Below are positions 1-11,550 of a stretch of 64,000 nt of DNA, piece by piece. Position numbers and translations under genes: made by a program. The notes beneath the pieces were generated by a model. It made no database searches. It worked only from the letters and a program-made list of their open reading frames with translations, and was not told where the DNA came from. The stretch is from Macrotis lagotis (taxonomy: Eukaryota; Chordata; Mammalia; Peramelemorphia; Peramelidae). The stretch covers positions 220,561,753 through 220,625,752 of the forward strand of contig NC_133663.1 of NCBI RefSeq assembly GCF_037893015.1, read 5' to 3'. Every line of letters begins with the position of its first letter. Within the stretch, counting starts at the first letter, position 1.

Positions 1-385
1 ATCCCTTCTTGGTATATACCAGGGCATCTGCATGGCACATTCCTCATCAATTAGGCAATAAAGCATAAGAAGAAAATAAAAGCATCAATAATAGTTATTG
101 CTTAGTCTCCTTTTCCAGCCTAAGTGAGGTGGCAGCAACAAAGCTTTGCAGTATAAAGTCAAAAATCATGAAAACCAGTTTAGTCAGAATCTTTCTGATC
201 AAAGTTCTGTAGTTAAACCACTTAAAATTTATTATTTTTGAAAGAAAGTTAATTCTATTTAAATGACAATTCCTGGCCCATTATAGATGTAAATATCCAC
301 CAAAATGACTTCTACATTATAGCATAATCCTAACAATGATCCTCTAAATAAAAGACATACAATTATTTCTCAAAAGATGTTGGAA
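1..385. other. Unassigned A+T-rich sequence
   Basis: I recognise no gene or repeat here. The last bases (372-385) are the left TSD of the SINE that follows. Confidence 0.4.
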
Positions 386-528
386 GGGGCAGCTAGGTGG
401 AGCAGTATATAGAGCACAGGCCCTAGAGTAAGAAGGACCTGAGTTCAAATGTGAGCTCAGACATATAATACTTATCTACCCATGTGACCTTGGGCAAGTC
501 ACTTAACCCCATTACCTTGCAAAAAGAA
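386..528 (+). mobile_element. SINE-A (tRNA/CORE marsupial SINE)
   Basis: The copy has the head GGGGCAGCTAGGTGG, a box B-like GAGTTCAAATG, the CORE segment TGACCTTGGGCAAGTCACTT and the end ATTACCTTGCAAAAA. An imperfect TSD flanks it: AAAAGATGTTGGAA at 372-385 and AAAAGATGATGGGAA at 529-543. The divergence suggests a middle-aged copy. Confidence 0.9.
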
Positions 529-540
529 AAAAGATGATGG

Positions 541-974
541 GAATAAATACCTCTCTCAGGCCCAGTTGATCCTAAGTCAAAGGTACACAACCTATAGAGT
601 TAAATCCTTACAAAACTGCATTCAAATTTTTCCCCCAAATATAGTTTGAATTGCTTTTTAAAGTGGTCTTTCCTCTATACAAATTGAAAAGGAAAATTAG
701 GAAAAGCAGGCCAGGATAGTGATGGAGGATCACACATTCCATTCTATTCCGATATTCTTTCAGCCTTGCCTATTTAGTTTCCGTGATTTTCATAGTAGGA
801 AAGACCCTTGGGTAGCATCTAGTCCAAATCCTTCTTTTGGCAGATTGATTGTAGTTCTTTTACTCAAGAAAACAATAGGAAAGTTATTATTCTTCTTAGC
901 ATGAAAGCTGCCATCCTATCCTTAATTTTGTAACAAACATTATAGAGCTAAGAATCCATATCAAATATATTTGA
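541..974. other. Unassigned; possible MIR trace near 780-850
   Basis: No gene is recognised. A short piece around 800-845 (GGAAAGACC...CATCTAGTCC) resembles the reverse strand of old MIR-type SINEs, but it is too short to be sure. The 61-codon frame at 719-904 has no recognisable domain and I do not call it a gene. Confidence 0.3.
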
Positions 975-1180
975 TAGTCCAAGGTATATATATATATTAT
1001 ATGGCACAAATTATGTGTGTTTAATATATGACATATGTATATTTATGCACATATATATAATACATATAAGAATGAATGTTTATATATATAACCACATGTA
1101 CACTTTGTATGTAAGTATGTAAGCATATTTATCCCAACCTATCAAATACATATTATATGAATTATATATTCACCTGCTAG
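975..1180. repeat. TA/TATG-rich low-complexity tract
   Basis: Interrupted runs of TATATA, ACATATATA and TATGTAAGTATG, with no longer structure. Confidence 0.7.
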
Positions 1181-2801
1181 AAAAAGGAACAATTTGAATT
1201 AAATACCAAATTAGAAATGTGAAAATTAAAGGAGAAATTAATAAAATTGAAAGAAAACCATTAAATTAATAAAGAAAACTGTGTCATTTTATGAAAAAAG
1301 TTTTAAAAAAGTAAGAAGAAAATCAAATTACTAGTATCAAAAATGAAAACAGTGAACTCACCACCAATGAGGAAGAAATCAAAGTGGTAATTCAGAGCTA
1401 TTTTGTCTAACTGTATACCAATAAATTTGACAATCTAAGTGAAATAGGTGAATAATTACACAATTATATGCTACCCAGATTAACAGATGAGGAAACAAAA
1501 TTCTTAAATAACCCCATTTCAGAAAAAGAAATTGAAGAAACCATCAATAAACTCCCTAAGTAAAAGTTTCCAGGGACAGATGGATTTACATGTGAATTCT
1601 ACCAAACATTTAAGAAATAATTAATTTTTAAAAATTGGAGGAGTTCTGCCAAATTGCTTTCATGACACCAACATGTTACCTAAACCAGGAAGAACCAAAA
1701 CAGAGAAAGAAAATTATAGACCAATCTCCCTAATGAATACTGATGCAAAAATTTTAAATAAAATTTTAGCAAAGAGATTTCAACAACTTATTACTAGCAT
1801 AATATACCATGATCAGGTAGAATTTATACCATATAGGCAGGGCTGGTTCAATATTTGGAAAACATTCAACATAATTTACTATATCAATAACAAAACTAGC
1901 AGAAATTATATAATTCTCTCAAAAGATACTAAAAAAACTCTGACAAAATACAAAACCCATTCCTATTAAACCACTTCAAAGTAAAAGAATAAATGCAATT
2001 TACCTTAAAATAATAAATAGTATCTGCTAACCATCAACAAACATTATATGTAATGGGGATAAACTTGGAGGATTTCCTCTAAGATCAGGAGTGAAAAATA
2101 TACCTATTATCACCACTATTATTCAATATAGCATTAGAAATATTAGCTTTAACAATAAGAGAAAAAGAAATTGATGGAATTTGAATTGGCAATGAGGAAA
2201 TAAAACGTTCGTTCATTCTTTGTAGATGATATGGTGGTATGCTTAGAAAACCCTAGAAAATCAACTAAAAAATTATTTGAAACAATTACCAACTTCAGCA
2301 AAGTAGCAGGAAAATAAACCCATATAAATCATTAGAATCTCTATATATGAACTACAAAGCCCAAGGACAAGAGATAGAAAGAGAAATTTCATTTAAAGTA
2401 ACTGCAGACAACATAAAATACTTGGGAACCTACAACTCAAGAGAAACTCAGAAACTATATGAAGCCACTTGCAAATTGCTTTTCACACAAATAAAGTCAT
2501 CTAAATAAATGGAAAACCACCAATTGCTCATGGTTAGGCTAAGTTAATATAATAAAAAATGACAATTCTGCCCAATTTTAGTTACTTATACAGTGCCATG
2601 CCAATCATAGTACCAAAAACCCACTTTACAGAGCTAGAAAAAAATAGTAACAAAAATTCATCTGGAGCAGCAAAAGGTCAAGGAAATTGATGGGGGGAAA
2701 ATATTGCAAAGGGAGATAGCCTCATTGTACTAGATTTAAAATTATATTATAAAGTGACAGTCATCAGAACTTTCTGGTACTGGTAAACAAATAGAGTAAT
2801 G

Positions 2802-2954
2802 GGGTGGCTAGGTGGTGCAATGGATAGAGCACTGGCCTAGCAGTCAGGAGTACCTGGGTTCAAATCTGGTTGCAGACACTTAATAATTACTTAGCTGTAT
2901 GGCCTTGGGCAAGCCACTTAAACCATTTGCCTTGCAAAAACTTAAAAAAAAAAC
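2802..2954 (+). mobile_element. SINE-A inside the L1 fossil
   Basis: The head is GGGTGGCTAGGTGGTGCA and the end is TTTGCCTTGCAAAAACTTAAA. A 14-bp perfect TSD, CAAATAGAGTAATG, lies at 2788-2801 and 2955-2968, so the SINE landed after the L1 was in place. Confidence 0.95.
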
Positions 2955-3876
2955 CAAATAGAGTAATGAATGGATCAGAGGAGTAAAGTAAGTACAAGAA
3001 GCCTAGCAGTAAATTACTATAATAATCCACTGTTTGACAAACCCAAAGACATTAGTTTATAGGATAAGAACTCACTTTTCAACAAAAAAAAATATGCTGG
3101 GAAAACTGAAAAATCATATGACAAGAAGTAACCATAGACTCACATCTAAGGTCAAAACGGTTACATGGATTTAGAAATAAAGAACAATACCAATTAAGAG
3201 AGCAAAAAATAATCTATCTATTGCATGTATTGATAGGGGAGAAATTTATGATCAAATAAGAAATCAAGGACATTATAAATTGCAGGATTGATGATTTTGA
3301 CTACATTAAGTTAAAAAAGATTTTGTATTAATAAATAAAATGCATACAGCTAAGATGAGAAGGAAAACAAAAAGCTAGGAAATAATTTTCAAAGCTAATG
3401 CTTTTGATAAAATACTCATTGCTAAAAAATATAGAGAGAACTGAATCAAATTTCTAAAATTATAAGTTATTCCCCAATTGATAAATGGTCAAAAGATGTG
3501 AACAGGCAGTTTTCAGAAGAAGAATTTAAAGTTTTATGTATATTCATATGAAAAAAATTCTCCAAATCATTATTAGAAAAATGCAAATTAAAACAAATAT
3601 GAGATACCACCTAATACTTATCAAATTGCCTTAGATGACAAAGAGGGGAAATGATCAATGTTGGACTGTTGTAGAAAACTGAGACATTATTGCACTGAAA
3701 GCGGAGTTGTGAATTGATACAGTCATTCTGAAGAGCAATCTGGAAATATCCCAAAGAGCAATGAAACTGATCATACCCTTTGACCCAGTAGTACTGATAC
3801 TAAGTACTTATCCCCCCAAATCATAAAAAATGTGAAACGTCTCACACGTTCAAAAATATTTATTACAGCTTTTTTC

Positions 3877-4338
3877 CACAATTGATATTTTCTTTTCTTT
3901 TTTCCAATAGCAAATTATGAAAATTTTTCAACACTCATCTACTTACATATGCATATCTTTAATTTATATAATTTGTTTCATTCCCACAGCCCTCCCTTCA
4001 GTGGCAAACAATCTGGTGAATATTGTACTTACATATTTGTGTTTACCATAATTATAGATTAGTTATTTTCTGTGTAAGGAATTAGGATTAAGGGAAAAGA
4101 AATAAAAACATGAGATAGAAAAGAAAAAAAACATAAATGTTTTTAAAATGAATGTAGTGTTCATTCAGGTTCTGTAAATTTGTTTTGTTTTGTTTTGCTT
4201 TTCTTCCTCTTAATGTATATAGTATTGTCCAGAGTTGATCTCCTAAGGTTGTCTTAGCTCTCTGAGCTGCTGAGATGAATTGCATCCCTCAATAAAAAAT
4301 ATTATTGTTAATGTGTTCAATGTTCTCCTGGTTCTAGA
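3877..4338 (-). mobile_element. Antisense L1 3' end nested in the sense L1
   Basis: The reverse strand reads like a marsupial L1 3' end: GAACCAGGAGAACATTGAAC near its 5' end, then AACAACCTTAGGAGA-type text and a terminal A-rich stretch seen as T on the + strand. The host L1 consensus is interrupted exactly here and resumes at AGCTCTTTTTTGTAATGG. AGCTTTTTT at 3868 and AGCTCTTTTTT at 4339 form a plausible short TSD. Confidence 0.65.
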
Positions 4339-4960
4339 AGCTCTTTTTTGTAATGGCAAAGTATTGGAAATTGAGAGGATACCCACCAAATGAGGAACTG
4401 CTGAACAAGTTGTGGTACATGGTGTTATGGAGTACTAGTTATCTATAAGAAAGTGTAAGTGGTTGAACTTCGGAGAAACATGAAAAGAATTACCTGAACT
4501 GATGCTTATTGAAATGAGCAGAACCAAAAGAACATAGTACAAATGAACAACAACATTGGGAAGTGATCAATTAAGCTCCTCTTTGCAGGTCATAGATTAA
4601 GGATAACTCTGAGACACCTGCTATAGACAATGTCATCCACATCCAGAGGGAAAAAATCACAGACTATGAATTCATACTAAGATAACTTTTTTAAAACTTC
4701 TTTTATGTTTTTTCCTTCCTCCTTCATGTTTTATTCCCTTTCTCCTCAGTTCTAATACTGCTTTTAAAACATGACTAATATGGAAATATGTATTACTTTT
4801 ACCAGACTGTTTCACAGCAATGGGGAGGGGAGGGGAAGGAATGGTGATAGAAAAACATGTAACTCATAAATTTACAAATGGATGAATGCTTAAAAACTGC
4901 CAATCTGTGTAATTGGAAAAATGAAATGAAATGTCAATTAATAAATAAAAACAATTTTAT

Positions 4961-6150
4961 ATTTAACATGTTTAATGTCAATAAAATAATAGAAACATGA
5001 ATATACATATATAACAATAGTTAGAAAACAAAGTAAAATTACCATACTTCCCACTTATTATCTGAAAGAATTGGCCAGGTGTTCATGGGAGTTAATTTTG
5101 GGGTTTCTAAATTCCTTCCATCCTCTCCAGACCCTTGGGGCAGCACTTACCTAAACTGAAGATCAAATTGCTTCAGGCACAGGAAAAGTTGTTTATTAAA
5201 AGTCAGCAAGTGCCAAACACATTATTAGAAAGACAGCAAGAGTTCTTGCAACCCATACCATGTGACTCCCTCACAGTTTTGTTTTCTATGTGTGTGTGTA
5301 TGTGTATGTTGGGATTTAGCAGAATTCATTGGAGAAGGCAAGCAAAATTATCCTGATCACTTTACAAGAATGTAAATCATAGAAGTGAAAACCTGACCAT
5401 TCCAGTTGAACTGGTGATCAATTTACCAAGTAAGTCCTTCACAACAAAATGGGTTGGAGCATTGGCAGTTTCAGAAATATCCCTAGGATACCTGTTTAAA
5501 CTTAATCTAAATAATAGGAGTTAACATAGAGTAGCACAATGCCAATGGGTAATCTCAGGGAGGAAATGCCTTTGAATCCTTCCTAGACCAAAGATGAAAG
5601 AGTAATTTAAATGGTATTCAAAACTGTTGAATCCAAGAAACAAACAAAAAAAGTTGCTTATGTAGACTTTTACCATTTAGAGATGGCTTGAAATAATTTT
5701 CAAAACATATGAATAAAAGAAAAATTAACAGTATAAAACAATTTTTGAAATGACAACCTTGGTGACATATTTCACAGTTCTTTGAGCTCTTAATTGTGCT
5801 TTATAACCTCTAAAAATAAATAAATTAAGACTTGGTGCCCTGTTTTCAATAGTGAGTTAATATTTTTTAATTTATTTGCTCCATAATATTTTTTAGGCCT
5901 GGTCTAATCTATTGAGTCTTTCCAAGGAATCAAGACATAGTCTTTTTATATTATTATATTGATGTCTTTTTATGATTAGAAAATCCATTTGAGAACCAGG
6001 GGGAATCTGAAGAAGAATTCACATATCACATTTTAATTTCAACTTAATTTTAAAAAAAAATCTAATCTTTCTTTCTAGTACAAAGTAAGAATAAATCAAT
6101 AGTAGTAAGTAAAGAATGACAAAAGTCTTTCTATGGTAGATGCTCTTAAA
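4961..6150. other. Unassigned sequence
   Basis: No gene is recognised. The 73-codon frame at 5135-5356 runs into a TG-rich stretch and has no known domain. Around 5190-5240 'GCAAGTGCCAAACACATTATT' weakly resembles an antisense L2 3' end. Otherwise this looks like unique, A+T-rich DNA. Confidence 0.35.
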
Positions 6151-6162
6151 AAGTATAGGTAT

Positions 6163-6315
6163 AGAGGCAGCTAGGTTGCACAGTGGATAGAGCAGCAGCC
6201 CTGGAGTCAGGAGGACCTGAAATCAAATCTGGTTTCAGATACTTAATAATTACCTAGCTGTGTGACCTTGGGCAAGTCACTTAACCCCATTGCCTTGCAA
6301 AAAAAACAAAAAAAT
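6163..6315 (+). mobile_element. SINE-A
   Basis: The head is GAGGCAGCTAGGTTGCACAG and the end is CATTGCCTTGCAAAAAAAAC. A 12-bp perfect TSD, AAGTATAGGTAT, lies at 6151-6162 and 6316-6327. Confidence 0.95.
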
Positions 6316-6515
6316 AAGTATAGGTATCAACATGAATAAGAGAAATTAGGTTGGACAGGGATCTGTCATGTATTTGAGGATAGGAACTGGAACTATGATT
6401 CCATTGATAAGACAGAACTTCCAGGTGATCAAACTTCCTCTATCAACTCATCACCTTCATTGAAATTTACAGTTTTATTGAATTGTTGAGTGCTGAAAGA
6501 TAAACATTTATGTTC

Positions 6516-6715
6516 AAAATTTACAAAAAAAAAATATTTCAAAATGGAAATAAACACTTAGCAAAGAGATGTCAAAGCGATTTTTCCTTGCAATGTATAA
6601 ATGACACAGAAAGGGTGTTTATGGGATACAAAAGAGGCAGGATATTAATGACTCTCTAGTTCAGGTTAGTTAATGATTTCAATTCTACTCCATAACAATT
6701 GATGTGACTTTAGCA
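6516..6715 (+). repeat. Local direct duplication, copy 1
   Basis: About 200 bp that recurs at 7264-7452 with clear colinear similarity. Shared blocks are CAAAATGGAAATAAA, ACTTAGCAAAGAGAT, GCAATGTATAAATGACACAG and GAGGCAGGATATTAATGACT. Copy 1 has a CTACTCCATAACAATT segment that copy 2 lacks. Nothing in the segment looks like a known SINE or LINE. Confidence 0.85.
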
Positions 6716-6950
6716 TCAGCTCTCTATTCACTATATCACAGTGTCTATATTTAGGATGGTCAGTAAGATGATTTTTGCTTCACGTTACTCATGTAATTTG
6801 TTTGATTTGGGAGTTATGGTGGCCTTAAATTTCTGATAGGTTATTTTGTATATGATGTTCTTCATTATATACATTATATGTAAGTAATTGTAATTTCCTA
6901 GCTAATTAGATAGATGATATATAATAATATATATAGAGAGATAGATAGAT

Positions 6951-7165
6951 TTCAGTCATGTTTGATTCTTAATAACTTCTTTTGTACTTTTCTTGGCAAA
7001 GAAAATAGAGTGATTTGCCATTTCCTTCTCTAGCTCCTTTTACAGATGATGAAACTGAGGCAAAGCAGATTAAATGATTTGCCCAGGGTCATATACCTTG
7101 TGTCAGAGGCCAGATTTTAACTCAAGAAGATGGGTCATCCAGATCCATGCCAACTACTTGCCCCA
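6951..7165 (-). mobile_element. SINE-B (CORE-SINE with RTE-like tail)
   Basis: Read on the + strand it is the reverse complement of the family: a degraded tail (CAGTCATGTTTGATTC), CTTGGCAAAG, TTTGCCATTTCCTTCTC, TTACAGATGATGAAACTGAG, GCCCAGGGTCATAT, then the degraded head. It lies between the two copies of the local duplication. Confidence 0.85.
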
Positions 7166-7263
7166 ATTAATAAACAGATAAGTGAAATTGTGATGTTATT
7201 ATTCTCAATTTCCATAAATGTTTTAGACCACAGAACTGTATCTGTTTAATATTAATAAGACAT

Positions 7264-7452
7264 AAAATTTTACAAAAAGAAATAATCTTTCAAAATGGAA
7301 ATAAAACTTAGCAAAGAGATATCAAAGAGCAGTTTTTAATTGCAATGTATAAATGACACAGAAAGTATGTTTATGGCACACAAAAGAGGCAGGATATTAA
7401 TGACTCTCCAGTTTTTGTTGGTTAATGATTTCAATTGATGTGACTTTAGGAT
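7264..7452 (+). repeat. Local direct duplication, copy 2
   Basis: Second copy of 6516-6715. The 16-base difference near its right end is a deletion between two CAATT motifs (TTTCAATTGATGTGAC here), as expected from slippage or microhomology-mediated loss. Confidence 0.85.
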
Positions 7453-7514
7453 CTTAGACTTCTCTGGTACATGTTTTACTCATCTGATAAATTAAAGGAC
7501 AAAAGAATACAAAT

Positions 7515-7590
7515 TACACCTGTAATTTCATTTGTGTAGAGAATTCCCAAATGAAGATCTTTCTACCAGTATAGACTACTCAGGGACATA
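7515..7590 (-). mobile_element. SINE-C fragment
   Basis: ACCTGTAATTTCATTTGTG, AGAATTCCCAAATGA and TACCAGTATAGA match the antisense 3' end of the SINE-C family, which is better preserved at 11551 and 16060. Confidence 0.55.
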
Positions 7591-7935
7591 ATCAATAATA
7601 ATTCTTATAGAAATAGGATTTTCATAGACTGTATCAAGGGAAAAATCACAGGAATAATTAATTGAATTAAAAATTATTTGCTCAAGTTCTAAGGGATCTT
7701 GACCCCTTTGAATTTTCCTCCTAGAAAATCAGTTTTTACACTGGCAACATAAATTAATATTAATCCTCTTGATGAATTCCTTTTGTAATGTAAATATATA
7801 TTTGAGAAGATGTTAGAATCCCTTTGGAAGTTTCTTGGAATTACTAAATTGCTATGAGACTGATTTCCTGATTTTGATTTTCCTTAAAGGCAGTCAGCAG
7901 CCGCCAGTATGGTACCATTAAAAAGTTTTCTTTCT
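7591..7935. other. Unassigned sequence
   Basis: No gene or clear repeat is seen. The right end (7936-7951) is the TSD of the following SINE. Confidence 0.35.
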
Positions 7936-7951
7936 AAGTATCTGCCCCATT

Positions 7952-8118
7952 GGGTCAGTTAGATGGTACAGTGGATAGAGCACAGTCCCTGGAGCCAGAA
8001 GGGCCTCAGTTCAAATCTGATGTCAGATATTTAATAATAGCTTGGCTGTGTGACCTTGGGCAAGTCACTTAACCCCATTGCCTTGCAAAAAAAATTAATA
8101 ATCAAAAAATAAACCAAA
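7952..8118 (+). mobile_element. SINE-A with long A-rich tail
   Basis: The head is GGGTCAGTTAGATGGTACAG, the end is CATTGCCTTGCAAAAAAA, and an A-rich tail of about 35 bp follows. The TSD is AAGTATCTGCCCCATT at 7936-7951 and AAGAATCTGCCCCATT at 8119-8134 (one mismatch). Confidence 0.93.
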
Positions 8119-8134
8119 AAGAATCTGCCCCATT

Positions 8135-8764
8135 ATCCTTATGAAGTTTGTCCTTCCCTTCGATTAGAACCTTTATTAAATATTTTAACTTATTTTTTTT
8201 ATAAAAATAAATGACACAGCAAGCCTTTATTCTTTATTCACAACTTAGGTTGACTTAGGCCTTAGCAAGTACCAGATGTTTAATTCATATTTGTGAATTT
8301 AATTCAGTTATCACAACAGTTAAGAAGATGAGGGAGTGGGTTCAGACTTGTTTGGATGAGAAGAGTAAGAAAAGATCTGAGAACAGATTTTGGGTTTGGG
8401 GCTTCTGAAATTGTAGTATTAATGAACTGGGTAAGCAAAGGGCTAGAAGGGGTGGAGATGATAAAAAAACAATTTTTTGAGAGTGAATACTCTTATAACT
8501 TTTAAATAGAACTAAAATTTTTGTTTTCAATGGAATGTCTTACTGAGTCAGTCTACTCATTATGCTTAATTCTTTTTTAGAGGTTCTTTACCCAGGACCT
8601 TTTTAAATATAGTTCAGTAAATTGACTTTTTCTGTACTTACTATGACTTTTATTTTATACACTTAAATACATTATTCTGAGAAATGATTCATAGATTTCA
8701 CCAGAAAGCCAAAAAGGAGCATCATATATATTTAAAATAAAGTTAGGAACCCCTTCTTTATTGA
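8135..8764. other. Unassigned sequence
   Basis: No repeat is recognised. The 62-codon reverse frame at 8342-8530 has biased composition and no domain. Confidence 0.3.
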
Positions 8765-8978
8765 GTGTATAATGGAAAAACTACTGGACTTATAGTCAGA
8801 ATGAATCTAAATACAAATCATATGTCTAACTCTTATTAGATGTGTGATCATGGTCATAAAACTCCATTCTTAACCTCAGTTTCTTAGTACAATGGGAGTT
8901 ACATTAATAGTAACATTTTTAACTACCTTAAGGTATCATTATGGAAAATACAAGTAAAATCTATGTAAAATGTTAATG

Positions 8979-8979
<1 letters not shown>
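8765..8979 (+). mobile_element. MIR-type CORE-SINE
   Basis: The order of motifs follows MIR: TATAATGGAAAAACTACTGG, AGTCAGAATGA, AGATGTGTGATCATGG, CTCAGTTTCTTAGTAC and AATCTATGTAAAATG. It is well diverged and runs directly into the (AT)n tract. Confidence 0.7.
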
Positions 8980-9039
<60 letters not shown>

Positions 9040-9045
9040 CACACA
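8980..9045. repeat. (AT)n microsatellite
   Basis: About 27 uninterrupted AT units followed by ACATACACAC. Long pure AT tracts can extrude hairpins and are usually highly polymorphic. Confidence 0.98.
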
Positions 9046-9394
9046 GATGTCAGACTTTGTTATTTTTAATGATAAAGTCCTACATTGATAATAGAGAATG
9101 GCATCAAGGAGACCCTGGATTCTGTAAATTCTAACTGAACCTTATATGTCTTCCTAGTAGACCCTGAGTCCTTGAAAGCTGTACCAAAGACAGTGAGATT
9201 AATTTCTTCACCAGGGTATAAAAGAGGATTATCTGAGATGTGAGCACTCAATTGTTACCAGTATCTGTGTTTGGTTTTAGAGTGTGAAGCAAGGAGCAAG
9301 TGGGTAGAAGTTGTAGAGGATAGTCTGGAGTGAGATTAAGGAAAAAATTGTATAATAATGTTAATCATCTAAATATATAACGAATCACTTCCAG
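9046..9394. other. Unassigned; 61-codon reverse open frame inside
   Basis: The reverse frame at 9066-9251 reads in part YPGEEINLTVFGTAFKD and looks more protein-like than most short frames here. I do not recognise the family, and I see no splice signals or continuation that would support an exon. Confidence 0.25.
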
Positions 9395-9480
9395 GGGTAA
9401 TAGTTTATCCTTTACAGAAGGTCTTCAGGCTGAGATTGAATGATCACCTTGCAGAAAAGATTCTTGTTTGGCTATGTGTT
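9395..9480 (+). mobile_element. Possible CR1/L3 3' fragment
   Basis: GAAGGTCTTCAGGCTGAG, ATTGAATGATCACC and GATTCTTGTTTGGCTATG follow the order of the conserved CR1/L3 3' end ('ggtcttcaagcagaggctggatgacc...'). The fragment is short and old. Confidence 0.45.
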
Positions 9481-10219
9481 ATTTTAGATCAGATATTCTT
9501 AGTCTTCTTTCATGTTATTATGAACTTGTTTAGACAGTGAAGCCTTTGAAGTCTACCCTCTCAGAAGAATGTTTTTAAATGCACAAAAATAACATAAGAT
9601 TCTAAGGAAGACAAATATGTTGACTCAAAATATTAAAAAATGAAATGAGTTCATGGATTCCAAGTTAAGAACTACTGGTAAGAATCCTTCTAACCCTTAC
9701 ATTCTTCCTATGATTTTATCTTATGGTCACAGACAGTATGAAAACCATCCTAGCAATGTCTAGAGAGCCTCATCACTAATTACTTTCAGAATACTGAATG
9801 TTAGCCATAGCAACTCTCTATGACCTTCCATATTCTCTATCTTCAAATGTTACACTAAGTTCTAAAAGAGTTGTACTCTACTTCAATGGCCTTACCAAAG
9901 AAGTTTCAGATAATTACCATTGATTTAATTTATAGATGAGTTTGACAAAGTCAGATGACTGCTTCCTGTGACTCATTTCTATAAGTACAATTCATGTAGC
10001 TCTAGAAATGGAACCACAAAGACAAGGTATGTGAAGATACTTTATCCCTCCAGAAGTGTGTGGCATGGTAGGCCAATTGATAAGTGTAGATCCTTCAACT
10101 CTTAATGTATTTATTAGTATGAGGACATTTTTTAATCTTTATCTTTTTTAAAAACTACTCTTAATTATAAGGGAAAATGGCTTCTATCATTGTCAAATAC
10201 ACTTTGATCATGTAAAAAA
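9481..10219. other. Unassigned sequence
   Basis: No gene and no repeat is recognised. Confidence 0.3.
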
Positions 10220-10420
10220 TTTTGTGTGTTCACATATTTATATATGTGTATATGTGCATATGTGTGTATATATACCCATGTATATTACTTCATAAATCTA
10301 TATATGATATTTAAAAAGCTACAATAATATTATCTTTATTATCATGATACATATAGGCATATATTCATATTATCATGTATACATATGAATAACATATAAG
10401 CATACACAAAAAGACATATA
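10220..10420. repeat. TATG/TA-rich low-complexity tract
   Basis: Imperfect ATATGTGTATATGTGC and ACATATAGGCATATA runs. Confidence 0.65.
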
Positions 10421-10499
10421 TCTTTTTTTCTTGCACATCCTAGATTTGATCTGTAACCCTCTCCCTTCACAATGACAAAAGGTCATCTTTTATAAAGGA

Positions 10500-10720
10500 A
10501 GACCTCTGGCCCCAATTCTTTGTAGAGGTGAGAGACTTCAGCTAGGCAGTACTGCATATAATGTTAGATCTTTTTGATAAATTGTTTTGTTTTTAACTGA
10601 ACATTTTCCTCCCTCTTTAATTGTTTTATAAGAGATTCTCTGGTAAAGAGAAGAGGGAGAGAGAAGGGAAAAGAGGAAAATGCAAAGGCGAAAGGGTAGG
10701 ATACATTGAAAAAGATAGGT
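10500..10720 (+). mobile_element. Possible L1 3' UTR remnant
   Basis: The purine-rich stretch (AAGAGAAGAGGGAGAGAGAA) after a T-rich segment and 'GATCTTTTTGATAAATTG' resembles old marsupial L1 3' UTR texture. No ORF2 sequence is attached, so this is only a suggestion. Confidence 0.25.
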
Positions 10721-11424
10721 TGTTTAAATTGTTTTTTTAAGACAGCAACATTTCTTAAAATGCAAATGAGATCAAATTATTATTTTTCTCATGGTATATT
10801 CTAAGTCACTAACAACCAAGAAGTGTACTAAACTCAGTGAACTATACAAATTAATTCTGAAGATTTCCTACCATTAAGACCTTTGCTACTCAATGAGCAA
10901 ATAGGACTAATATTTACAAAATCATTTTTTTGATAATAACATTAAATTGTATATATAACATATATGTAGGGTCAATTAAGACTGGAATCATTGTGGAAAT
11001 TTTCAAGTATAATATGTATTTTAAAGTATGCCTTTAAGTACAGAATGAATTTAGATGGTAGCAAGATAGCAAAACAGTCTTTGGCACAATTCAGAGAAGA
11101 AAAAGAAAGAATAAATAACCATCAATACATTTTAAGCAGCAGTTAAATTTCTCATCCAAAGATTACATTTACCTTAAATTGTATGCAAAGTATCATGACT
11201 TTGGAGACTTTGCCTATGAAATAGGTATAAACACAGACATTTTCATTACTTTCTAATGCATAAAGAAAATAATTGTCATCTTGTTAAATGCTATTATAGG
11301 TAGGAATGCCCCCTCATGAATAGAGGCTCATTCCTTTGCTTCAGAATAGAACTACACTTAAAATTATCTCCAAAAAGATAATTTTCTTTAAAATATGCAA
11401 ATAATTTTACTGATTATTTTATAT
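10721..11424. other. Unassigned sequence
   Basis: Unique-looking A+T-rich DNA with no gene recognised. Confidence 0.3.
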
Positions 11425-11526
11425 GTGTGTGTTTATGTATATTATATATGCATATATACAAACACATACACACACATATATATGTATATATCTATATCTA
11501 TATATATATCTATATATATATATATC
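11425..11526. repeat. TATG/CA/TA compound microsatellite
   Basis: TGTGTGTTTATG, CACATACACACACATA and a terminal run of TATATC/TATA units. Confidence 0.85.
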
Positions 11527-11550
11527 AAGTGAAAGAAGTATATTGCCATA

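Larger units (their letters stand above)
1185..4960 (+). mobile_element. Decayed L1, ORF2 RT domain to 3' end (5'-truncated, nested insertions)
   Basis: The sense-strand translation in shifting frames matches L1 ORF2. A finger/palm stretch at 1673-1969 includes [20 protein letters not shown], and the RT catalytic block reads FVDDM at 2219-2233 in place of the usual FADD. The C-terminal region follows, then the marsupial L1 3' UTR signature (TTGTGGTACATG, GAGCAGAACCAAAAGAACA, 'CATCCACATCCAGAGG'), ending in an A-rich tail near 4960. Many stops and frameshifts make it a fossil. It is split by a SINE-A (2802-2954) and by an antisense L1 tail (about 3877-4338). No ORF1 or 5' UTR is present upstream. 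Confidence 0.88.

Noticed and set aside
1673..1969. Stand-alone 98-aa gene
   Set aside because: It is the surviving frame of a decayed L1 ORF2 RT domain, with the rest of ORF2 in other frames around it.
8980..9034. Origin or structured regulatory element in the (AT)n run
   Set aside because: A plain microsatellite at the end of a MIR; nothing else supports a function.
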